Shown here: one piece after another, positions 1-6,257 of the stretch
Layout of the letters: every line of letters begins with the position of its first letter
Position numbering within the stretch: the stretch's first letter is position 1
Origin: Bacteroidota bacterium
Lineage (GTDB): Bacteria; Bacteroidota; Bacteroidia; Flavobacteriales; Weeksellaceae
Length of the DNA: 7,070 nucleotides
Assembly (NCBI GenBank): GCA_023420435.1
Contig: JAEZWE010000102.1
Coordinates: forward strand, 1-7,070
Direction of reading: 5' to 3'
Program-made: the position numbers and the translations under genes
Notes under the pieces: generated by a model
Databases searched by the model: none
What the model saw: only the letters and a program-made list of their open reading frames with translations
What the model was told of the DNA's origin: nothing

Positions 1-75
1 TTCAAAGCCCGCAAAAAGGATTTCCACTACAATCCCTCGTGCGAAATTGTGCATAAAACCCTATTTACTGAATAA
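1..75 (+). CDS. Possible C-terminal end of an upstream gene (partial)
   Basis: Frame 1 is open from the left edge to a TAA at 73-75, giving 24 codons that end in CEIVHKTLFTE. I do not recognise the protein. Support is weak: the stretch is short and frame 2 is also open across it. In favour, its third codon positions are richer in C and G than the AT-rich DNA after the stop, and the stop lies 65 bases before the next start, a normal gene spacing. No clear terminator separates it from the dehydrogenase at 141, so if it is real the two may be co-transcribed. Confidence 0.35.
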   Translation, partial: FKARKKDFHYNPSCEIVHKTLFTE

Positions 76-140
76 CAGAAATTTCTACAATTTTTTGTAA
101 AATAGTTAACTTTAAGACTTCAACTAAAAAAATTAAAAAT

Positions 141-1019
141 ATGTTATATACAGAAGGAATGCTTCGCGAAGACGCTTTAAAAGATAAAGTTGCTATCGTA
201 ACTGGAGGTGGAAGCGGACTCGGAAAAGCCATGACCAAATATTTCTTGGAACTCGGAGCAAAAGTGGTGATTACTTCCAGAAATTTAGAAAAATTACAAG
301 GAACTGCAAAAGAATTGGAAGAACAAACAGGTGGAAAAGTTCTTTGTGTTTCCTGCGATGTAAGAAATTGGGATGAGGTAGAAGCCATGAAAGAAGCTAC
401 TTTAAAAGAATTTGGAAAAATTGATATTTTATTGAATAACGCTGCAGGAAATTTCATTTCACCCACCGAAAGATTAACACATTCTGCTTTCGATTCTATT
501 CTCGATATTGTCTTAAAAGGAACCAAAAACTGTACACTTTCCATCGGAAAATATTGGATAGATTCTAAAAATCCAGGAACCGTTCTCAATATTGTCACCA
601 CGTATTCTTGGACAGGTTCTGCATACGTAGTTCCTTCCGCTTGTGCAAAAGCTGGGGTTTTAGCAATGACTAGAAGTTTAGCGGTAGAATGGGCAAAATA
701 TGGAATCCGTTTCAACGCAATTGCGCCTGGTCCATTTCCAACCAAAGGAGCTTGGGAAAGATTGTTGCCAGGAGATTTAGCAGAAAAATTCGATATGCGG
801 AAAAAAGTTCCTTTAAGAAGAGTTGGGGAACATCAGGAATTGGCAAATTTGGCGGCTTATTTGGTTTCAGATTATTCTGCTTATATGAATGGTGAAGTGG
901 TAACAATTGATGGTGGAGAATGGTTGCAAGGAGCCGGAGAATTCAATATGTTGGAAGAAATTCCTCAAGAAATGTGGGACATGTTTGAAGCGATGATCAA
1001 AGCAAAAAAATCAAATTAA
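141..1019 (+). CDS. SDR-family 2,4-dienoyl-CoA reductase-like oxidoreductase
   Basis: A 292-residue short-chain dehydrogenase/reductase. The Rossmann cofactor motif TGGGSGLG is at residues 21-28 and NNAAGNFISPTERL begins at 99. The second half follows the pattern of mitochondrial DECR1: TTY with Tyr155, then VVPSACAK with Ser166 and Lys170, then PGP at 196-198 followed by TKGA, and DGGE near 257-260. In DECR-type enzymes the catalytic Tyr lies in this earlier position and Ser occupies the usual YxxxK tyrosine site, as seen here, which separates it from generic FabG-like SDRs. The family reduces 2,4-dienoyl-CoA with NADPH to a 3-enoyl-CoA during breakdown of unsaturated fatty acids, in the cytosol in bacteria. 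The start at 141 follows an A-rich leader; Met7 (159) is a possible alternative start. It lies 134 bases upstream of fabV on the same strand. The reductase class is fairly sure; the exact substrate is inferred. Confidence 0.85.
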   Translation: MLYTEGMLREDALKDKVAIVTGGGSGLGKAMTKYFLELGAKVVITSRNLEKLQGTAKELEEQTGGKVLCVSCDVRNWDEVEAMKEATLKEFGKIDILLNNAAGNFISPTERLTHSAFDSILDIVLKGTKNCTLSIGKYWIDSKNPGTVLNIVTTYSWTGSAYVVPSACAKAGVLAMTRSLAVEWAKYGIRFNAIAPGPFPTKGAWERLLPGDLAEKFDMRKKVPLRRVGEHQELANLAAYLVSDYSAYMNGEVVTIDGGEWLQGAGEFNMLEEIPQEMWDMFEAMIKAKKSN

Positions 1020-1082
1020 ATTTTATAAATTCTGTAATTTACAACGACACTATATTTTATAATGAAACTTGATTATTTGAAA

Positions 1083-1099
1083 AATCTGTGTAATCTGTG
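1083..1099 (+). repeat. Two-copy tandem AATCTGTG in the intergenic spacer
   Basis: AATCTGTG occurs at 1083-1090 and again at 1092-1099, a 9-base period, followed by GGGCGAAAAA. It lies in the 134-base gap (1020-1153) between the dienoyl reductase and fabV, which otherwise holds no gene and no clear hairpin. I recall similar AATCTGTG-type phrases scattered between genes in flavobacteria, so it may be a remnant of a dispersed intergenic element. That recollection is unchecked, and two copies of 8 bases can arise by chance. Confidence 0.4.
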
Positions 1100-1122
1100 G
1101 GCGAAAAACTCTGAAAATTTCC

Positions 1123-1130
1123 TTAATTTG
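1123..1130 (+). promoter_or_regulatory. Weak Bacteroidetes -7-like element before fabV
   Basis: TTAATTTG differs at one base from the Bacteroidetes -7 consensus TAnnTTTG and lies 23 bases before the fabV start, a workable distance for a short leader. No convincing TTTG/TTG -33 element is present 17-19 bases further upstream. It could drive fabV independently of the upstream reductase gene, but in DNA this AT-rich such a match is easily accidental. Confidence 0.2.
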
Positions 1131-1153
1131 CAATGCTTTAAATAATATCAAAA

Positions 1154-2356
1154 ATGATTATCCAACCAAGAACAAGAGGTTTTATCTGTCTTACCGCACA
1201 TCCCGATGGTGCTTTGAAAACAGTTCAAAACCAAATAGAATACGTAAAATCCAAAGGTGAAATAAAAAACGGACCGAAAAAAGTTTTAGTAATAGGTGCT
1301 TCCACAGGATTTGGAATTGCTTCCAGAATTTCTGCAGCTTTCGGTTCTGGTGCTGCTACAATTGGGGTTTTCTTTGAAAAACCAGCTTCTGAAGGGAAAA
1401 TGGGAACTGCAGGTTGGTATAATTCTGCAGCTTTTGAAAAAGAAGCAGAAAAAGCAGGATTGTATGCAAAAAGTATAAATGGCGATGCTTTTTCTGATGA
1501 GGTAAAACAACAAACCATTGATTTAATTAAAAAAGATTTAGGAAAAGTTGATTTAGTAATTTATAGTTTGGCTTCCCCAAGAAGAACGCATCCCAAAAAC
1601 GGAATAGCTTATTCATCCGTTTTGAAACCAATAGGAAAACCTTTTACCAATAAAACCGTAGATTTTCATACCGGAGCTGTTACCGATATTTCAATTGATC
1701 CCGTTGATAAAGACGAAGATATTACCAATACAGTTGCTGTAATGGGCGGTGAAGATTGGAAATTCTGGATCGAAGATTTAAAAAATGCCGGTGTTTTAGC
1801 AGAAAATGTAAAAACAGTTGCTTATTCTTATATCGGTCCTGAATTGACATTTCCAATTTACCGAAACGGAACGATTGGACAAGCAAAAAATGATTTAGAA
1901 GCTACTGTTCCAGTCCTTAATGAAATGTTGAAGGATATTAATGGTAAATCTTACGTTTCTGTAAATAAAGCTTTGGTAACACAATCCAGTTCAGCAATTC
2001 CGGTTGTTCCATTGTATATTTCTTTGCTGTTTAAAGTAATGAAAGAAAAAGGAACGCATGAAGGAACCATTGAACAAATGCAAAGACTTTTCGCGGAAAG
2101 ATTGTATACTGAAAATGGTGAAGTTCCTGTAGATGAAGCTGGAAGAATTAGAATTGATGATTGGGAAATGACTGAAGATGTACAAGCTGAAGTAGCGAAA
2201 TATTGGGATAAAGTAACGACGGAAAACCTTTCCGAAATTTCAGATATTGAAGGATACAGAAGAGATTTTTTCAATTTGTTCGGTTTTGAAATTGATGGGA
2301 TTGATTATGAAAAAGACACCAATGAAAATGTAGGCGTACCAAGTATTGAAGCTTAA
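1154..2356 (+). CDS. fabV: Enoyl-[ACP]/trans-2-enoyl-CoA reductase, FabV/TER family
   Basis: A 400-residue protein, the usual length for FabV/TER. The N-terminus MIIQPRTRGFICLTAHP is characteristic of the family and fixes the start. The cofactor loop GASTGFG is at 48-54. Glu75 in GVFFEKP sits at the end of the second strand, where an acidic residue gives NADH preference. The catalytic pair is Tyr236-x8-Lys245, the spacing that defines FabV (shorter spacings are found in FabI and FabL). The substrate-helix motif VTQSSSAIP starts at 275, and the C-terminal YRRDFFNLFGF is also conserved. The family reduces trans-2-enoyl-ACP in fatty acid synthesis, or trans-2-enoyl-CoA in TER enzymes; sequence alone does not choose between them. 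Characterised FabV proteins tolerate triclosan, so this gene may confer that trait. An A-rich leader precedes the ATG, and an intrinsic terminator follows directly. Confidence 0.95.
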   Translation: MIIQPRTRGFICLTAHPDGALKTVQNQIEYVKSKGEIKNGPKKVLVIGASTGFGIASRISAAFGSGAATIGVFFEKPASEGKMGTAGWYNSAAFEKEAEKAGLYAKSINGDAFSDEVKQQTIDLIKKDLGKVDLVIYSLASPRRTHPKNGIAYSSVLKPIGKPFTNKTVDFHTGAVTDISIDPVDKDEDITNTVAVMGGEDWKFWIEDLKNAGVLAENVKTVAYSYIGPELTFPIYRNGTIGQAKNDLEATVPVLNEMLKDINGKSYVSVNKALVTQSSSAIPVVPLYISLLFKVMKEKGTHEGTIEQMQRLFAERLYTENGEVPVDEAGRIRIDDWEMTEDVQAEVAKYWDKVTTENLSEISDIEGYRRDFFNLFGFEIDGIDYEKDTNENVGVPSIEA

Positions 2357-2374
2357 ATTTTCAAAAATATACTC

Positions 2375-2404
2375 AAAAACTTCTCTTTAACAGGGAAGTT
2401 TTTT
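2375..2404 (+). terminator. Intrinsic terminator after fabV
   Basis: AAAAACTTC (2375-2383) pairs with GAAGTTTTT (2395-2403). The stem continues inward by a T-G wobble, C-G and T-A around a five-base loop, about 12 base pairs in all. It ends in a T run (2399-2404) followed by AATTTT. It starts 18 bases after the fabV stop, so the following hydrolase gene probably has its own promoter or depends on read-through. Confidence 0.8.
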
Positions 2405-2421
2405 AATTTTAAAAGAAAAAA

Positions 2422-3249
2422 ATGAGAGCAAAATTTTTCTTATTTTTTATTTTCCTCAGCTTTTACGCTATTTCCCAGGATTTGAAAGTAATGACTTTTA
2501 ATATCAGACTTTCACTGGAGTCTGATAAAGAAAATTCTTGGACCCACCGGAAAACAGAAGCTATCGATTTGTTAAACTATTATCATCCCGATTTTTTTGG
2601 GGTTCAGGAAGCAGTTCCGCAACAAATGGTGGATATAAAATCGGGAATGAAAAATTATAATTTTGTTGGTGTGGGAAGAGATGACGGAAAAAATACGGGA
2701 GAATATTCTGCCATTTTTTATAATGAAACGAAGTTAAAAGTTTTGGAATCCGGAACTTTCTGGTTGTCTGAAACGCCGGAAAAACCTTCTAAAGGTTGGG
2801 ATGCAGCATATAACAGAATTTGTACTTATGCCCTTTTCAAAACAAAAAAAGGGAAAAAGTTTTGGGCTTTCAATGTTCATTTTGATCATGTTGGAAATGT
2901 TGCAAGAGAAAATTCTGCCAAATTAATTTTAGAGAAAATTCAAAAAATGAATTCCCAAGAATTTCCCGTGGTTTTAACCGGAGATTTTAATTTAACCGAA
3001 AATTCGAAGCCTATAAAAATGCTCTCGAAATCGATGTTGGATTCCTATTATCATTCAGCAACAAAACCTTATGGTCCTAAAGGAACTTTTACGGCCTTTG
3101 ATGTTGAAAAAATTCCTGAAGATAGAATAGATTATATTTTTACCCGAAAATTTGAAATTCAAAATTACAGAACAATCAATGACAGAAGAGCAAATTTATT
3201 GTATCCATCCGATCATTTTCCAATATTTTGTAAGATAATCTTTAAATAA
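2422..3249 (+). CDS. Secreted endonuclease/exonuclease/phosphatase-family hydrolase
   Basis: A 275-residue protein with the full set of EEP-fold metal-hydrolase motifs: TFNIR with Asn27, QEA with Glu63, FNVHFDHVG with His153, TGDFN with Asp188 and Asn190, RIDYIF with Asp237, and SDHFP with Asp264 and His265. These are the metal-binding and catalytic positions of the DNase I/exonuclease III superfamily, so the enzyme should be active. It most resembles the COG3568-type metal-dependent hydrolases. Residues 1-18 form a signal peptide with likely cleavage before Gln19 (AIS|Q), giving a periplasmic or exported enzyme with almost no linker before the catalytic domain. The substrate is unknown: nucleic acid, a sugar phosphate or a phosphodiester are all possible for this fold. 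It lies between a terminator upstream and hairpins downstream, so it is probably a single-gene unit. Confidence 0.88.
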   Translation: MRAKFFLFFIFLSFYAISQDLKVMTFNIRLSLESDKENSWTHRKTEAIDLLNYYHPDFFGVQEAVPQQMVDIKSGMKNYNFVGVGRDDGKNTGEYSAIFYNETKLKVLESGTFWLSETPEKPSKGWDAAYNRICTYALFKTKKGKKFWAFNVHFDHVGNVARENSAKLILEKIQKMNSQEFPVVLTGDFNLTENSKPIKMLSKSMLDSYYHSATKPYGPKGTFTAFDVEKIPEDRIDYIFTRKFEIQNYRTINDRRANLLYPSDHFPIFCKIIFK

Positions 3250-3250
3250 A

Positions 3251-3282
3251 ACTTAGGCTTGAAAAAATCCTCAAGCCTAAGT
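3251..3282. terminator. Strong 12-bp hairpin immediately after the hydrolase gene
   Basis: ACTTAGGCTTGA (3251-3262) and TCAAGCCTAAGT (3271-3282) are perfect inverted repeats around an eight-base loop, one base after the stop codon at 3247-3249. On the plus strand the stem is followed by A residues, so it is not a classic rho-independent terminator for the hydrolase gene, though it could protect the 3' end of its mRNA. On the minus strand it is followed by TTTTATTT, so it would work better against leftward transcription leaving the operon on the right. Confidence 0.65.
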
Positions 3283-3380
3283 AAAAAACACAATTGATGA
3301 AAAAAAATTATCACATCTAAAACGAAATTTTTTCTTTATTTATTTTGTTAACAAAGGTTAAACTTTACTAAAAAGGACAT

Positions 3381-3414
3381 AAAAAAGAGGTTTCAAAACC
3401 TCTTTACTTTTTTT
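3381..3414. terminator. Bidirectional terminator between convergent genes
   Basis: AAAGAGGTTT (3384-3393) and AAACCTCTTT (3396-3405) form a perfect 10-bp inverted repeat. On the plus strand it is followed by AC and seven T residues (3408-3414). On the minus strand the A run at 3381-3386 reads as a T run at the base of the stem. It therefore can stop both the rightward hydrolase transcript and the leftward lipoprotein transcript, whose stop codon is at 3427-3429. The rest of the 3250-3426 gap holds no supportable gene. Confidence 0.8.
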
Positions 3415-3426
3415 AAAATTTTAAAT

Positions 3427-3939
3427 TTAGTTGTTGGTAACTGGAACACTGGAAAAGTTGAGAGAAACCCTCATATTCGTATCCATAGAAACTTGGTTTT
3501 TTAAAACATAAACAGTACGAACTTTCAAATCCGAACTTTTAACAATTTCATCCAAATAACTGCTGTCCGCAAGATCCAAAGTGGCGCTGTTTGCATTGGT
3601 TGAAATATCATTTCTTGAAGCTACCAATTTTTCACCAGCTCCAGAAGAAGAAATGTAAATTTTTACAGATTTTAGAGCACTTAAATCGCTTCCGCTAATG
3701 GAAGAAATTTTAGCATCCGAAATTCTGATATTTTTAATTTGTGCATTGGTATTTCCGCCCACCCAACTTTGTACATTGCTTGCAATAGCTGATGAAGAAA
3801 CCTCCTGATTTGCAGGAACTCCCGTAGAAATTAAAACATTGGTGGTGTAAGGAAAGGTGTTTTGTACAATACTTTGTACCGTGCCACAACTTGCTAAAGC
3901 GATACTAACGATTCCTGCAGTAAAAAATAATTTTTTCAT
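3427..3939 (-). CDS. Putative lipoprotein of unknown function
   Basis: A 170-residue protein with a lipoprotein signal: MKK, a hydrophobic stretch, then the lipobox LASC with Cys18 as the lipidated residue. The residues after Cys18 (GTVQS) lack the acidic run that marks surface-exported lipoproteins in some Bacteroidetes, so an inner-leaflet or periplasm-facing location is more likely. The mature part is rich in Ser, Asn, Thr, Val and Ile, with alternating strands such as SVKIYISSS (91-99) and KVRTVYVLKN (139-148), suggesting an all-beta fold. I do not recognise the family. It is the last gene of the leftward group, 45 bases after the preceding lipoprotein gene, and is followed by a strong terminator. 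The start is supported by the signal sequence. Confidence 0.75.
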   Translation of the reverse strand: MKKLFFTAGIVSIALASCGTVQSIVQNTFPYTTNVLISTGVPANQEVSSSAIASNVQSWVGGNTNAQIKNIRISDAKISSISGSDLSALKSVKIYISSSGAGEKLVASRNDISTNANSATLDLADSSYLDEIVKSSDLKVRTVYVLKNQVSMDTNMRVSLNFSSVPVTNN

Positions 3940-3984
3940 AGTTTAGATATTTTAATGTTTTTTTTAACATAAATCATACCAATT

Positions 3985-4521
3985 TTATTGTACAGAAACG
4001 GTAAAATTTCCCTTCATTTCGCCGGAAGCCATGTTGCTTTTTCCAATGATCAGCCAAATTTCCCCTTTTTGCGTAATTTCATAATTTTTAATTTCCCGGG
4101 AAAATGGTCCGTCAAAATCTCCGTTAGGAAGTTTTATTTGATTGATTCTAATATTTTGTGTTTCATTTTGCGGTTTCACACTTAAGGAAATCTGTTCTTT
4201 ATCAAAATTTTGAATTTTTAAAATAAACTGTTGTCCATCTTGGGTAAATTCTTCACCAATGCTGAAAGGCAATTGTTCCGCATCTGCAATTCGGAAGATT
4301 TTGTTGCCCTCAATTTCGCGCATTACGCCACGTCTTAAAACTTCTTTGGTTTTTGGTGCATTGTTGATTACGGAATCTTTTTCGGATTTCGTTAAACTCT
4401 TTGGTTTAGGGATAATCTGTTCCGTTATTACAGAATCTTCTTGAATTTCCAGGTTTGAAACACTAGTTTCCTTTTTGCACGAAATGAGAGCTAAGGGAAT
4501 GATAAATAGGAGTTTTTTCAT
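3985..4521 (-). CDS. Putative lipoprotein with C-terminal beta-sandwich-like domain
   Basis: A 178-residue protein with a short lipoprotein signal ending in LISC (Cys15), followed by KKE, a partial match to the Lys/acidic export signal of flavobacterial surface lipoproteins. Residues 16-65 are polar, low in complexity and probably a flexible linker. Residues 85-178 look like a compact beta domain: FSIGEEF, FILKIQNF, ISLSVKP, then LPNGDFDGPF (131-140), an IWLIIG strand and MKGNFTVSVQ at the end. This strand-and-loop pattern resembles pre-peptidase C-terminal (PPC) domains and the related fold of PliG lysozyme inhibitors, but that is a fold-level guess without a diagnostic motif. Its ATG overlaps the TGA of the upstream membrane protein gene by four bases, implying translational coupling and a shared job at the envelope. 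Confidence 0.75.
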   Translation of the reverse strand: MKKLLFIIPLALISCKKETSVSNLEIQEDSVITEQIIPKPKSLTKSEKDSVINNAPKTKEVLRRGVMREIEGNKIFRIADAEQLPFSIGEEFTQDGQQFILKIQNFDKEQISLSVKPQNETQNIRINQIKLPNGDFDGPFSREIKNYEITQKGEIWLIIGKSNMASGEMKGNFTVSVQ

Positions 4522-5867
4522 TTTTTTAAATTTTCATAATACAGAATTCTGGACAGAAAAGTAGTTTCTTCATAAGGTTCATTATAATATTGAAGTTGTT
4601 TTTTTGTTTTTAATTTTTCTTTTAAAATTTGGTCATTATAATTTAAGGAATGCAAAAATTCCACATTTCCTTTTCCGTTTTTGATGTTGTAAAGCGTAGC
4701 AATTGCGCCCCAATTGATGAAACTGGTAGCTAAAATTGTTCCGTAAACAAACCAAATGAAATGGTTGAACAAAAAAGCATTGGTTTTTTGTCTTTGAATT
4801 TTGATGAAGGTATAAGTTAGTCCGATCAAAGATAAAATGAGGAAAGCAAAAACGCCAAATCGCTTATAAGTAGCGCCATAATTGATGAAATATTCCGCAT
4901 TTTTTGTAATCGCCGAAAACACCAAAACCGCGTTCAGAATAATCCAAATTTTAGTGAGAATTTTCAAAGAATTGGCTTTTTCATCGAAATTGAAGTGGCC
5001 TTTAAAATAAAAAAGAATTACAATAATGGCCATAACAATAGAGATAATTACCGCTTTTACTCTTTCATGCGTTTCAAGAGAAAGTTGTATCGGTGATTTT
5101 AAGTTTTCATAAAACTGTTCGTAATTGAAAGTGATGATAAAGAAAATTAAAAGAACATTTAAAAGTGAAATAGAAACGATACCGCTCATTCTTTCCGAAT
5201 CAATATCCATAAAGGAATAGGTTGGTTTTGCGATTTTATCTTCCTGCACAAATTCGTTTTTCAGATGATGATTTTGTTTGTAAATAAAATCGGGAATCCA
5301 AACATTAAAAAAACTGAAAGCAAAGAAAAATCCTAAACAAGCCATTACAAAGAGCAACCACAAATCTATATTCCAGCTGAGATTTAAAAATTTTGCAAAA
5401 TGATCACTTCCCAAAGAATAAATGGTGAAAAAAGCACCAAATAAAATGACTGGAATAATAAAAACGGAAAGAACTTTTTGTTTTGCACCAATAGTATTGG
5501 ATTTGGGAATCCATTGGTCTAAAAGAAAAATTCTGTAAAGAAAGCTGAAAAATGTTAAAGCAAAAGCTGGAATCGCAAAAATGGGTTTCAGTTCTTTCGA
5601 TTTGGATTTAAAAGTGAGCAGAGCCACAGAAATAAAAACAGCAGCAAAAGAAACAAAATCTCCATACCAAGCAAAAGCAAAACTTGAGAGAATGCTTAGC
5701 GAAAATAAGATGTAAAAAGATGTTGTTTTCAAAATTTTAGGTGTTGAAACCAATAAAATAATGGAATAGGAGATTCCTAAAATTCCAAAATTGAGTCCAA
5801 TATTTTCGTCGTAAAACAGGACAATAAACAGCATTGTAGCTAAAAGGATTTTGTGAAAAGTTTTCAT
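4518..5867 (-). CDS. DUF4153/DUF4173-like polytopic membrane protein
   Basis: A 449-residue integral membrane protein with about 11 hydrophobic segments, roughly at 7-20, 24-42, 50-68, 71-86, 97-117, 132-152, 168-190, 228-246, 268-288, 303-320, 336-356 and 368-386 (the first two may be one segment). A charged loop at 195-227 and a soluble C-terminal tail from about 393 flank the helices. The stretch ETHERVKAVI (265-274) and the later YFINYGATYKRFGV (326-339) fit the DUF4153/DUF4173 pattern of flavobacterial membrane proteins; I place it there by recall, and no biochemical role is established. It shares the ATGA overlap with the lipoprotein gene downstream, and 33 bases separate it from the small membrane protein gene upstream, so it is very likely operonic. 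An A-rich leader, not a Shine-Dalgarno site, precedes the start. Confidence 0.8.
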   Translation of the reverse strand: MKTFHKILLATMLFIVLFYDENIGLNFGILGISYSIILLVSTPKILKTTSFYILFSLSILSSFAFAWYGDFVSFAAVFISVALLTFKSKSKELKPIFAIPAFALTFFSFLYRIFLLDQWIPKSNTIGAKQKVLSVFIIPVILFGAFFTIYSLGSDHFAKFLNLSWNIDLWLLFVMACLGFFFAFSFFNVWIPDFIYKQNHHLKNEFVQEDKIAKPTYSFMDIDSERMSGIVSISLLNVLLIFFIITFNYEQFYENLKSPIQLSLETHERVKAVIISIVMAIIVILFYFKGHFNFDEKANSLKILTKIWIILNAVLVFSAITKNAEYFINYGATYKRFGVFAFLILSLIGLTYTFIKIQRQKTNAFLFNHFIWFVYGTILATSFINWGAIATLYNIKNGKGNVEFLHSLNYNDQILKEKLKTKKQLQYYNEPYEETTFLSRILYYENLKK

Positions 5868-5900
5868 TGTTTTAAAATTTTATGTTATTGATTTTTGAAT

Positions 5901-6191
5901 TTAGTTTCCTGCAAATAGACTCCCGAAAATTCCAACAGCCAATTCTGCCCAAACCAAAAGAAGAACAATTAAGATGATGGAGATGTAAATAAATCTTTTG
6001 GAATCGAGCTTTACGTTGTTCAAAATCGTATTAACTCCAAATGCGGTGATGAAGAGTAAAACGCTAGCAATTAGAAAATCGAAAATTGACCAATTAATTT
6101 CATTGGTAAATTGCATGGCAATAAAAGCAACTGCCAACATACTTGCTGCAATGGTATAAATTGCTAAACTTCTTTGTTGTGTTGTCATCAT
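5901..6191 (-). CDS. Small three-helix membrane protein, unknown function
   Basis: A 96-residue protein with hydrophobic helices at about 8-27, 36-56 and 66-92. The third helix carries the motif VWAELAVGIFG (80-90), which puts Glu83 inside an otherwise hydrophobic span; similar C-termini occur, from memory, in other small hypothetical membrane proteins. A buried acid suggests ion or proton binding, or packing against a partner, but no function is established. The gene starts with two consecutive ATG codons, so translation may begin at either. It follows the winged-helix regulator gene by 66 bases, the widest measurable gap in the leftward group, and that gap carries a perfect palindrome. It precedes the DUF4153-like gene by 33 bases. 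Confidence 0.78.
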   Translation of the reverse strand: MMTTQQRSLAIYTIAASMLAVAFIAMQFTNEINWSIFDFLIASVLLFITAFGVNTILNNVKLDSKRFIYISIILIVLLLVWAELAVGIFGSLFAGN

Positions 6192-6219
6192 TTTTTTAAA
6201 GGTTTAATTATTATAAAGA

Positions 6220-6236
6220 ACTTTGAAATTCAAAGT
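6220..6236. promoter_or_regulatory. Perfect 17-bp palindrome, candidate operator
   Basis: ACTTTGAA, a central A, then TTCAAAGT form an exact inverted repeat with 8-base arms. It lies between the regulator stop (6258-6260) and the start of the 96-residue protein gene (6191). Dimeric winged-helix proteins typically bind such sites, and the adjacent gene encodes one, so autoregulation or control of the downstream genes is plausible. On the minus strand the palindrome contains TTTG, which stands 17 bases before TAATAATT, a poor -7 match. As RNA it could instead fold as a 7-bp hairpin with a three-base loop and act as a weak attenuator. Confidence 0.45.
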
Positions 6237-6257
6237 AAATTTTCAAAAAAATATAGT

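Noticed and set aside
78..87. AGAAATTTCT palindrome upstream of the dienoyl reductase gene
   Set aside because: A 10-base AT-rich palindrome is expected by chance here and no regulator is encoded nearby.
94..114. TTTG followed by TAACTTTA before the dienoyl reductase gene, resembling a Bacteroidetes promoter
   Set aside because: The spacing is 9 bases, whereas the -33/-7 elements are normally 17-19 or more apart, and such words are common in this AT-rich DNA.
65..745. Long minus-strand open frame of 226 codons opposite the dienoyl-CoA reductase gene
   Set aside because: It lies antisense to a well-supported SDR gene, its translation is Ser/Phe/Pro-rich like a mirror of the coding strand, and it shows no family motif.
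1951..2274. Minus-strand open frame of 107 codons inside fabV
   Set aside because: Antisense to conserved FabV coding sequence, with no recognisable domain or leader.
3297..3320. Seven-codon open frame (MKKNYHI) in the convergent gap
   Set aside because: Too short, without conserved features, and located between terminators.
3955..3970. ATGTT and AACAT inverted repeat between the two lipoprotein genes
   Set aside because: Five weak base pairs around a homopolymer loop, with no T tract on the transcribed strand; not a credible terminator.
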